64,000 nucleotides of DNA, taken from the NCBI GenBank assembly GCA_030068145.1, contig JAPJBO010000362.1:62001-126000 (forward strand), read 5' to 3'. Origin of the DNA: Diplonema papillatum. Lineage: Eukaryota > Euglenozoa > Diplonemea > Diplonemida > Diplonemidae. The number at the start of each line of letters is the position of its first letter. The stretch's first letter is position 1. Under the pieces are notes generated by a model. It did not search any database. It was not told where the DNA came from and was given only the letters and a program-made list of their open reading frames with translations. A program made the position numbers and the translations under genes. Positions 44,101 to 53,100 of the stretch are shown here, piece by piece.

Positions 44101-46962
44101 GCAGCGATACCACTCTCGTATGTCGACGATGTGTATGCGATGTTGAAGTCACTCGCAAACCTGGAGGAGGCGGCCAGGCGGTCAGGACGGTTTGCAGGGC
44201 TGACCGGGATGAAAGTCTGCACGCAGAAGAAATCGCATTTCTTCACAACGGCGCCGGACGCTCCGCAAACGATCGAATACGCGGAGAGCAAAGACGAGGA
44301 GGGGAACAGCGAGCAGACCGAATTGATACGGAGGCGCACAACATTTGATGCCCTGGGGGCGATGATAACGACGGATCGGGTGCCGCCGGGGGAGGCGATA
44401 CAACCGTCAAGGCGTATCTTGGAGAGAAACGCTGAAGCCGAGCTCGTGCTGAAAAGGGCTAGCTGTCTCCCGCTTCCAGGCGACGCAAGAGACCTGGTCG
44501 TTAGTATGACGGCAGGGGCAAAGCGGTACTACGGCACCGCAGTGTCCGAACTCAGGAAGCGGGACATCGTGCGCCTACGAAGGCTGTTTACTGACGCGGT
44601 GTGGACGGGACCGCCGCGGCGAGCCCAGGAGGCCGTGCTGCACATACTGCACCACGGGCACAGACTCGACCCGGTAGTAGTGCCCGTTTACCGGAGAATA
44701 ACCACCTGGGCTGTTCAAGTCGAGAAGTGGGAGTCCGCGCGGACTCTGTCCCGGACGGCATGGGAGCAAAGCGACACGCTACTAATGCTGAGAGGGCCCC
44801 TAGCCCTTTTCAAGAGAGCTCTGGATGGGCTCCAGTGGCGCTGGGTGGCACCGACCAGCATTGCCTACACGAACGAAGCCGGAGACGAGGTAGTGCACGA
44901 TGCAGCGGCGCAAGGCTGCACCCGAATCTTTCAACACGACTTGCGGCACGCGCTGAGGCTGCGTGAGATGGCTCAGCTCGCAGCGCGGCGAGCAGCGGAC
45001 TTCGGGGGTGTGCAGAACGGGGTAGACCACCAGGCAACCCGGCACCTACTAGAAATGCGGGACTCCCCCCTCACCGCGTACGAAGCCGGCATGCTGAAGT
45101 CGGTACTTGCGGGGGCCACACCGGCAACCGGGCGAACGGGGTTGGGTGAACGAAACTGCCCGTACTGCGACACACAGGACCGGGAGACGGTAGAGCACTT
45201 GTTCTGGATGTGCCCAGCCTGGGAACGAAGTCGATCGAAGCACGGAGACTTGGTAAACGTGCAAAGGAATTGGCCCCCGTGCCTACGCTTGTGCGGGGTG
45301 GCCCCAGCTGTACGAGGAGACGAAGCGATCCCCGGGCTGCCGGCAGCTAGGGAAGAAAGGTTGCGTGTACTAAAGCGGCTACACCTTTTCTTCGTCGAGG
45401 TCCTAACTCGACGTCAGGAAGCAGACGGCCTGCTTGACAGGTCCGCCAGGCATCACAGGACCGTGGACTACCCGCGTGGGTGGAAGCCATCAGAACCACA
45501 CAGACTCACGGTCCCTGCCATTGCACCTTCCGCCGTCGGAACGAAGTGGAAATATGGCCAAGAGATGTGGATGGCATTTACCGACTGGCTGCAGCAGACG
45601 AAGTGGGCCCCCCCAGGGCACGATGAGCTGGGAACCAGTTTCATCGAACTGGCAGTGGATTTCGAGCTGTACACAGGACGGCGACTCCCTGACCTGAAGA
45701 GTAGGTTCTACTCAGCTCCTCCACAAGCACCAACAGGCAAGGCAACGGCAGCCCGCGCTACGTTACCGGCCCGGGAAATGGGAGACAGCAGGCTCCTGGT
45801 TTATTTCGATGGCGGGGCGAGAGCGAATGGGACCGCCTTCGCCGTTGCCGGGGCGGGGGCAGTCGTGTACCGCGATGGAGTGAAAGTGGCAGAAGTGGTC
45901 CTGCCACTGCCGACCGTGCGCAGCAACAACGTAGCAGAGTACGAAGGACTGCTAGCGGGCCTGCACCTGCTGGGGGATGCAGGCGAAGCGGAAGGAGAGG
46001 AATGCACGGTGCGAGGCGACTCGGCGCTGGTTGTCGGGCACCTCGCACGACGCATGGCATGTTCAGAGGAACTGAAGCCGTATCTGACGCGCGCGGCCTT
46101 GAAGGTGTCGTCCCTGCAGAGACGGCTGACACTGCACATTGAGCACGTTGCGCGGGAGCTGAACACAGACGCGGACGCGCTCAGCAACGCCGCCATGGAC
46201 CTGGTGCAACGCCAAAGGCCCACCCGGCAGCAACAAGAGACCATGCTGGCAAACTTCCGTCGGTCCGGTCTAGGAAAAGCGCTCAGCCTCATCGAAATGG
46301 GGAAGGCGTATGGGAAGGTGGTTGCACAGCCGTGGTTCTGCGGCCATGAATACTCCACCACCGTTTTGACATCTGTGGGAGGAACGGTTGTGCGGGGTGT
46401 TTCGAGGCGTGCACAGTTATTGACCGCGACCGAGGATGTGATCATGAAGATACGCGAACACACACGAGAAAATCGGCCAGACCAACAAGAAAACAGCCCG
46501 TTCCCTCCGCACCTGGGATGGGCCGCAACTTTTTTGCCAGAGGAGGCCTATCCGGCAGGGTGGACGCAGGGAAAGCCGGATTGGAAGACGAAGGCTGAAG
46601 CGGCAGGAAGAAGCTCAAGCACGGAACCGTGCGAAGGAGCCCCCCCGTTCGAGGCCCCAGAAGGCGCGGTGAATACCTCCCGCCCCGGAGTGGTTTGCTC
46701 GCATCACAGGAAGCCGCGATGCAGGGAGTGCGTCAAAAAGCGCCTACCGGCGGAGACCTGCTGTCGCCTCAAGCAGCATCATCACGGATCGGATGGTCTA
46801 AGGCCGCGGATGCACTTTTGCACAGCACACAGACTAGGACGCTGCGGCGACTGCGTAGTAGCAAACGAAGCATTAGCCAGCTGCTGCCCGAAGCACCATG
46901 CAAACAGAAGAGCGAACAGAGACCCCCACTCCCAGCCCGAGGGTGCATCGGCCGTTACCTAG
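41110..46962 (+). CDS. retrotransposon ORF2: OTU-EEP-RT-zinc knuckle-RNase H-Cys/His tail
   Basis: The frame is open for 1,950 codons after the ORF1 TAG, with no ATG before the first domain. Numbering from 41,110: an OTU cysteine-protease domain has its catalytic motif DGNCQF at 83-88 and the partner His in QHYDALN near 189. An EEP (apurinic-type) endonuclease has TANIGS near 245, LQET near 268, GDFN at about 397-400, SRID near 442 and the terminal catalytic His near 473 (THCPV in place of the usual SDHxPV). The reverse transcriptase spans about 780-1,090 with YVDD at 1,004-1,007 and NGIMQGCPLS before it. A CxxC(x9)H(x4)C knuckle starts at 1,350. RNase H has D1567, E1610, D1637 and NTDAD near 1,687. 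Two Cys/His modules start near 1,863 and 1,904. The stop is TAG. Expression probably needs readthrough or reinitiation. OTU domains are known in some non-LTR groups such as the Dualen/RandI elements of green algae, but I see no restriction-like endonuclease here. Confidence 0.9.
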   Translation, partial: GAGRTGQELTANNTNTSTGATRCANSGTNNQTRREGEVASARPSSSSLFQAAVYQPTPAESGDAQLDEAAATICARRVPVEKDGNCQFAALLRGSKLSLSATSLRQKVTWQLRHNPPVAFIPADVTLSEYLFTVAGDGQYGDHLTLQAAAEVLRATVWVLSTTHPALLRCEGRAPNASRVIVLTYRPQHYDALNVPHTILRQLATTAPEVSQIPLSRLTAVEQAPRHPVRNGDASCKDIVLATANIGSISARCRTVANLPADIVALQETRAGPEAKRTSELFLGAYGWDCHWGEDVPIVVGANGIGQRVPGGTAVTTRGLVAKTTQPTTELEKRLAKSTRVAHAVVATGNARMVLHVLSVYAPVGREQAVVQEREKLLADVFEMAAGLGQVPIAVLGDFNTPTGESMSLAAACQNGWVDAAAAAQEGSNAPPSTCWAGAAGSRIDMCFLNAVAARTLVTVETAKAGEHDIPTHCPVFVTLSIPASTPPERGHWIPTPFPKKPPLMTQEEMRSVLTTALDRNRAVSGADGALRNASEVAEAYLTGLHWKSLPPGSTAYRGRAGGFTTRKAHASARQACTARGATDRSVRQRDKVIGMLRTVIAEARQRLSVGQPSAMTVAERNARNALHRCTAEESLAQHPCTGDEDELQYLVATAEKLVGTQREAVAELKTERSRLWKERIQKAWGSQEKGAIYRFLAGQQGSPSVFLRRGDGTLTACPREIDEMLRGPEAWGGIFQKYTDIPEPQWEAFKTHYARYLPAPHAMECRPIGAADVDAALKKMKKTTSPGLHGWRVHELRQLPPEILELMADAMNAVETEGLWPEQLMHAIIHLLPKPESTGDPLSQRPISITPVLYRIWAAIRAKEALAWMDEIAPSGMHGCRKEHGTDDLIWHLAALIEEAHLTGEPLYGLALDFKKCFDSVPIEIAFKLAGELGFNEVVLRTLRVAYASMQRHFRMGATVGEGFIPTNGIMQGCPLSVILINVLISVWMRHIADIEAAIPLSYVDDVYAMLKSLANLEEAARRSGRFAGLTGMKVCTQKKSHFFTTAPDAPQTIEYAESKDEEGNSEQTELIRRRTTFDALGAMITTDRVPPGEAIQPSRRILERNAEAELVLKRASCLPLPGDARDLVVSMTAGAKRYYGTAVSELRKRDIVRLRRLFTDAVWTGPPRRAQEAVLHILHHGHRLDPVVVPVYRRITTWAVQVEKWESARTLSRTAWEQSDTLLMLRGPLALFKRALDGLQWRWVAPTSIAYTNEAGDEVVHDAAAQGCTRIFQHDLRHALRLREMAQLAARRAADFGGVQNGVDHQATRHLLEMRDSPLTAYEAGMLKSVLAGATPATGRTGLGERNCPYCDTQDRETVEHLFWMCPAWERSRSKHGDLVNVQRNWPPCLRLCGVAPAVRGDEAIPGLPAAREERLRVLKRLHLFFVEVLTRRQEADGLLDRSARHHRTVDYPRGWKPSEPHRLTVPAIAPSAVGTKWKYGQEMWMAFTDWLQQTKWAPPGHDELGTSFIELAVDFELYTGRRLPDLKSRFYSAPPQAPTGKATAARATLPAREMGDSRLLVYFDGGARANGTAFAVAGAGAVVYRDGVKVAEVVLPLPTVRSNNVAEYEGLLAGLHLLGDAGEAEGEECTVRGDSALVVGHLARRMACSEELKPYLTRAALKVSSLQRRLTLHIEHVARELNTDADALSNAAMDLVQRQRPTRQQQETMLANFRRSGLGKALSLIEMGKAYGKVVAQPWFCGHEYSTTVLTSVGGTVVRGVSRRAQLLTATEDVIMKIREHTRENRPDQQENSPFPPHLGWAATFLPEEAYPAGWTQGKPDWKTKAEAAGRSSSTEPCEGAPPFEAPEGAVNTSRPGVVCSHHRKPRCRECVKKRLPAETCCRLKQHHHGSDGLRPRMHFCTAHRLGRCGDCVVANEALASCCPKHHANRRANRDPHSQPEGASAVT

Positions 46963-47021
46963 CCATAAATGAGCGTGGTCGTACTTTCGTAAAGGGAGGC
47001 ACCACGTTAAAACGGGTCCGC

Positions 47022-47022
<1 letters not shown>

Positions 47023-47068
<46 letters not shown>

Positions 47069-47126
47069 GGCTAGACTTAGACGGGGTTACCCATTACTGA
47101 GATTTCACACACACACACACACACAC
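47023..47126 (+). repeat. two CA microsatellite tracts at the intron donor
   Basis: Tract one (47,023-47,066) directly follows the retrotransposon 3' region. Tract two (47,106-47,126) adjoins the coding exon, its last bases forming the GT of the splice donor on the minus strand. About 40 bp of unique sequence lies between. Confidence 0.9.
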
Positions 47127-50100
47127 CTCGAACTGGTGCTGCTGGTGCTCGTCGTCCAGCAGGCGCTCGAAGTCGATGTCGAGGAGCTTGGGCAGGCCGG
47201 GTTCCGAGTGCTCCGCTTGCGGGTTGCAGGCGGCGGAAGCGGGGGGACCCACCGGAGCCACGTGCGGCGGCGCGTCGCCGGCATGCCCCGCGTCGTCCAG
47301 GTGCGCGGGGGCCCCGAAGAGGCTCTGCACGCCGGCGGCCGCCGCCGCCCCTTCGCCGGCCATCGACACGAAGAACGGCTGCGCCCGCGCCGACAGCGAC
47401 GAACCCTGCGCCGCCTGCCCCAATACTGCAAGCCCGGGCACTGCCGCGCATTTGACCCCCCCGCCATCCTTCGGATGGGCCGGGGGTGCCGTTCCGTGGC
47501 ATGGAAGCTCGCCGACAGGGCTGGCTGGCGACTGCGGGCCGAGGGCGCTGCAGCTGCTGCCGTTCAGCGGGTCGAGCGTGGCGGGCGGGTGGGGAGACGC
47601 GAAGTGGGCGGAAAGGATGTCATCGGAGCGCTGATGCACACCACCGGGCTGGAACTGGGCGTCGGGGAAGGCGGACCGGGGGGCTTGCGGCGCTGTGCGG
47701 TCGCTGCAAGGCGCCGTGCTGGTGAGGCTCGCCTCCGCGGCGTCGCCCTCCGCGAGCCCGAAAATCGACGGCGCCAGTGGCGGGTGGGCACCGCCACCTG
47801 GCGACTCCCCTTCGACGGCGAACAGCCCCGGGCCTTCGGCTTGCTCCCGCAGCAGCTCGGGTTCTGCAACCGGCGCTGCCGGCGCGGGGATGGCATCCGC
47901 GTGCGCGGCGGGCGGCGGCGGCGGCGGCGCCGCGTTCCCTTCTGCGCTGCCGGCGGCTTCGGGTGCAGGGGCGGAGGGGAGGGCTGGCGGCGTCGGCTGC
48001 CGGCCCGGCTCCGTCGCCGCGGCTTCGGCGGCGGGCGTGGGATCGGGATGCTGCTGCTGCTGCTGCGGCTGCTGCTGCTGCGGCTGCTGCTGCTGCGGCT
48101 GCTGCTGCTTCTGCTTCAGCTGCGCTTGCTTTTTCTGCTCCTGCCGCTGGCTCGCCTGCTGCTGCTGCTGCAGTTCTTCCTGCTGCTGCTTCTTCTTCTG
48201 CTGTTCCTGCTGCTGCTGAAGCACTTCTTGCTCTTGTTGCTCCTCTTCTCGCCGCTGCTTTAGTTCGTCCTGTTGTCGCTGCTGCTGCTGCTGCTGCTCC
48301 TGTTCCCGCAGCTGCTGCAGTTTGTCTTCCTGCTGCTGCTGCTGCTGCCGTTGCTGCTGCTGCTGCTGGCGGAGTTCCGCAGCCAGCTGCTGTGCGAGGC
48401 GGATCGCCTCTTCCCCCGCGCGCATCGAAGCGGCAAGCTCGCCCCGGGCCGCGCCTTCGTCGCGGGCTACCGCCGCGGCCGCGATGCCGGACAGCGCGAG
48501 GACGCCCTGCTTCGCGCAGTGCGCCGCGGCGCCGGCGAACTCGGTCACGATCCTCTCCCGCGTAGCGGTCTCCGACGCCAGCACCTTCGCGTGCCGAGCG
48601 ACCGCCTTCCTCCGGTGCTGAAGGCTGGTCTGCCCTTTGTTGTAGGCTGAGGTGATCAGCTTCCTCGAAGCCGCCTCCAAATCGAGCAGAATCCGCTCGT
48701 ACCCCTTCGCGCACGACGACACGACGGCCGCGCGGGTGTCGCACTCGCTCGGCTGCAGCTGCGCCCAGGAGAGTTCCCAGGCTTGCCGCTTCTTCACCGC
48801 TGCTCGGAGGCGCAGGGCCGTCGTGGTCCGGGTAGACGACTCGAGCTCGGCGATTTGCTTCCGCTCCTTCTCTTCGCGTTCGGCGAGGGCGGAGCGCTCC
48901 TTCCGGTCTTCCCGCGCCCGCTTCTGCTGCCGCCGCTCGAACGAGCGCAGGCTGCGCAAGATGGTATCCCGCGCCTCCTTCTCCGCCTCCTCGGCCGCAC
49001 CCCTCGCGGCCGCCTCTCCCTGGATGCAACTCCGCTGCACAGTCAGCCACACGGCAATCGCCCCCGCCACTGCGACCACTGGTGCCGCCCTCCGCGCGTC
49101 AACGGCACTGCCGGCCGCTGCCACCGCCGAGAGACACCCTACGACGGTCAACAGGGCTGCCGAGGTCGTGTGCGTGTCCACTTCGGGTTCAAGCGGATAC
49201 TGCGCGTCGCGCTGGTAACTCGAGCACGTGTCGCAGTCCGATTCGTCGGTCAACGTGTGCGAGGTGGAGTCGGTTTCGCCGATGGTGGTCCCGGACAGGA
49301 ACTTGAGGCACGATGTGCCGCCCTGCAACCGGACGTCCCTAGGGTGGTCGGGCCCGCCGGCGCTGTCGGAGACGGTCTCCCAGCCGTTGTCCGATGCGCC
49401 GGACCTGAAAAAGTCGGTGTCCTCGTAGCAGCCGTCGCTGTCCCGCTGCGTGTCGCACCACGAGTCCTTCCCGCCGAGCCGGTACGGCCGCCGCTCCCCG
49501 TCGTAGGAGTCGCCCTGCCGCGAGCTGGTCGACGGCGTCGCGTCGCCGTGCAACCCGCCGCCGCCGCCGCCGCTGCCCATCCCGGGCACCTGCGGCACGG
49601 CCTTGTAGAGCTCGAATAGGCGGATTCGCAGCCGCGCCGCGTCTTCGCCTTCGTCTCTCTCCTCGCTTTCGACCGACACCCTACCAATGCTCGCGCTCTG
49701 CGCATCGCACGGGTCCACGTGCGCCGCCGGTTGGATGCCTTCCCCGTGCCCTCGGCGCCGATACAGACACGACGGGTACGCTGCGGGCAACGAGTCGACA
49801 CGGTCGGAGCACGATTCATCCCCGCCGTTGGCGGGGATGAATCGTTGCGGGTTCCCGTCGTACACCGACGCCGGGTAGCACACCGTGTTGACCGGTTCGC
49901 CCTGCCGCCGGGTGTTCCCCTGAGCTCTCCCGCTCGTGTAGAGTGAACAGGGGTACGGGGGGGGAGCAGCGCTGTTCGGTTGCTGCTGCGGCTGTCGTTT
50001 GGCGGCGGGGATGTGGCCCGGCCGCGGTATGTTGGGGGCGATCGCGGTCGGGTTGTAGAGGGCGCCCGGGTACCCCGGGGATGTCACCGGCGCGGCGGGG

Positions 50101-53100
50101 GCCGCGGCGGTGGAAAACGGGGGCGGCGGCAGGGGAGACAGGGTGAAGGCGCGCGGCGTGGCCGGGGTGCCGCCGCCTTCGGCGGGCTGCTGCTGGTTGT
50201 GGAGAGGAGCCGCCGCGCTCTCCGGGACGGTCGCGTAGAGGAAGTCGTACACAGCGCAGAGCAGCTGCGTCGCGGCGTCGAAGATCTGCGTCGCGAGCTC
50301 GCAGTGGCTGCTCTTGAGGATGCTGAAGTGCTCGAAGTACCAGTAGCTCGCCGCCCACGACCACACGTGCTTGCACTTGTGCAGCATTTCGGTCGACGGC
50401 GGGTGGTCCTCCAACGCGTCCTTCAGAGCGCCAACCTCCCCGAGCACGATCGGGGCGTAACACGCGAGTTTGCTCTTCAACGCGCCTTGCTCCCAAGGAT
50501 AGGCGAGCGGCACCTGCAACGTGTCCGACTTCACCTTCTGCTGCGCCTTCGAGCCGGACCCCCGGTTCCGCCGCCGCTTTTTCCGGCGCTTCGTGCTCCC
50601 GGCGTTGTGGGGGTGGTCGGGTGAGGGGTCGTTGTCGCCGGTGTCCTTGCCGTTGGCGGAGGCTTGGAGGGCTTCGGCTTGGGTGAGGAACCGGAGCTCG
50701 TCGCGGAGCGCGGTTTCGAAGTCTTTGCAGTACGCGCGCTCCTCCTCGGTTTTGTTCCTGAGGACGTAGCTCCCGTCGGTCGAGATGGTGAAGCCGACGG
50801 CCTGCAGCATGTTGACGGGCGAGACCATGAACCGCCCTTCTTCGAACACCAGCGACCGGAACCGTTCGTCGAACGGGCTCACTTCGACCGCTTCCGACGT
50901 GGACGCGCCGTCTGCGAAAATCGCCGCCAGCGTCCGGAAGGCGTCGGTCACGTCTTCTTCGTGGCGCGCCTCGACCCGGATTTGCGGCAAATACACGTCC
51001 TCCGGCTTCGGCAGCTGCAGCAAGATCTGCACCACCCTCCCCGTGACCGGCTGCAGGAACCGGACTTCGCGCTTCTGCCGGGAGAGCGCCATCTGCGGCT
51101 TGTTGACGTACTCCCCGGACGGCCAGATGCCCAGCAGGGTCACCCTGTGCTTCAGCTGCTCGATCCGCTCGAGCGCTGAAATCGAGGCTGCCCGGTTTTC
51201 GTCGAGGACGTTGAGCACGCAGGACGCCTTGGGGAGGAGGAGCCAGTGGCACGAGTCCTCTGGCAGGTTGCGGTCGAGGACGTCGATGATCTCGAAGTTG
51301 TCCATGTGCAGCTGGTCCGGGGTCTGCGTCTCGTCGAGGGTCACCCCGTCGAAGAGGAACCGCGCGGACTTCGGCTCGATGTTCTTCTTTCGGCAGTACG
51401 CGTCGGTCAGCCGCTTTAGCGGCGTCGACCGCTTCATGCTGAAGCAGACCCCTTCTCCCTCCGGGTCGAAAACGGAGATCGACAGGTGTCCCGGGCTGTG
51501 TAGGGTCACGTCGAGGATGGAGCCTTCTTCGAGGCCCAGCTCTGTCGGCGTTTTCGCCTGGTCGACGGTCGAGCCGTTGTGCAGGAAGCACGTGCGGGCC
51601 GGGTTGTACCCTTGCTTCTTGCAGTACGCGGCGGCCAGGGAGCGGAGGGGCGCGTCGGCGTCGACGACGAAGTGCAACAGCGAGAACCGGTCCTCCTCGC
51701 AGTCGGGGTCGACGAGGGCGAGGGTGATTGTGTGCTGGGGCCGCTCCTCGGTGACGACTTCGAGGATGTCGCCCGTTTTGATCGCGAGCTCGGCGCACGT
51801 CGCCGAGGTGTCGACGCTCTGCCCGCGGTGGTACGCCTTGATGACCGTCCGGTCGGACTTGTTCCGGTCGCAGAACTTCTCGAGCAGGTCCTTCAACGGC
51901 TTCCCCGCAGCAGTGCTGCCCTGCGCCCGGTAGCCATCCTGCGCCACCAGCGTCAGCAGAACCACCCCCGACGCCGCCTCCCGTTCAGACGCACGCGCCG
52001 ACCCTTCGGGTTCCCGCTCGATCGGCTCAAGCCCCGCGAGACCCGAGACTCCTCCCAGCTCTTGTTCGACCGTACCTTCGCGCAGCTCCTCTGCGCCAAC
52101 CCTCTCCTTCAGGCGGTACACTTCCGCCAGCGTCTGCAACGAACCCGCTGCCGCCACCACCGCGCACGGCGAGTGCTCACCCACCCCGTCAGGCACGTCC
52201 TTCAACCCCCCCTCCACCGGCAGGCTTCCCCCGCCGCCGGGCTGGCGGGCGACGCGGATGGTCGTGTTGCCCGCGAGCCCGAGCTGGCACGGGGTCTTTG
52301 AGTCGTCGAACGCCGCGTTCTGGTGCAAAAACACGAGCGTTCCCCGGTCGACCCGCTTTCCGTTGCAGTAGTGGTCGAGCATGTGGCGGACGGGCACGTC
52401 CTTGTTGACGCAGAACAGCACGGTTTCCCCGGCGTCGTCCTGGACGGAGAGCAGCATGTCGTCACACACCTGCACGACGATCAAGTACCCATCCCGCAGG
52501 TCCATCTGCTCGGGCGTCAGCGACAAGTTGAGGTGCATGCTGTTGAACGACAGCAGCAGCTCCGATCGGGTCCGCATCGCGTCTTTGATCGTGTCGAGCT
52601 GAGCCGACAGCGGCACGTCGAGCGCGAGCCCCAAAGCGGACACGAACCGACCGTACTCGTCAGCGAAGTCGAGGAACACCAAGTTCTCCCCGCGGGGCTT
52701 GAGCCCGTTGGCAGCTAGTTCGCCGGCCGCCGGCTCCTTCTGGCCGCTCTCGCGGTCGAGCGAAGGGGACAGCAGCGACAGGCTCGCCGGTGCTCGCGCA
52801 GGCCGTGTGGCGTCGCCGCCACTAGACTTCGGCAGCATGTCCACAAGCCCGAGCGCGCGGCGGAGCCGGCAACGCTTGCACAGCGCCTCCTCCGGGCGCC
52901 CGCCCTTGCCGCCGGCGGCGGCGGCGCCGCCGCAGTCGTGCGCCTCCGTCCCGTGCGCGCGGCAGCACCAGCAGCACCCGTGCGCCGCCTCCGCCGCGGC
53001 GGGGGGCGTCGCGCACTTTTTCCGCGCGCCTTCACCCCCCCCAAGCACCGCGCTGCTCCCCGCAGCCACCGCCCACGGCTGGTCCTGGGGGTCTTGGGGG

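Larger units (their letters stand above)
39778..47066 (+). mobile_element. non-LTR retrotransposon with ORF1, OTU, EEP, RT and RNase H
   Basis: A complete-looking element: short 5' leader, ORF1 (39,817-41,109), ORF2 (41,110-46,962), a 3' untranslated region of about 60 bp, then a CA tract. The coding frames have no disabling mutation apart from the TAG between ORF1 and ORF2. The left border is also a CA tract, so the target was probably a CA microsatellite, the duplication being hidden in the repeat. The linker and C-terminal modules are shared with the truncated element at 25.7-27.6 kb, showing at least two related families in this genome. Confidence 0.85.
39175..47126 (-). other. intron 1 of the BIR/UBL gene, holding a retrotransposon
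   Basis: The donor is GAG|GTGTGTGTG at 47,126, where the intron starts directly with a TG run of about 21 bp; the acceptor is at 39,176-39,175. The intron is about 7.95 kb. Nearly all of it is a plus-strand non-LTR retrotransposon (about 39,778-47,023) between CA tracts at 39,762-39,777 and 47,023-47,066. Without it the intron would be about 0.6-0.7 kb. A hairpin with 13-bp arms (TACTATTAGTATA and its inverse, 39,410-39,438) lies in the remaining part. Confidence 0.65.

Noticed and set aside
46629-48263. A plus-strand frame of 544 residues across the retrotransposon end and exon 1 of the BIR/UBL gene
   Set aside because: It spans a CA tract and the polyQ region in the wrong frame and gives leucine/arginine runs. 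Both real genes explain the sequence.
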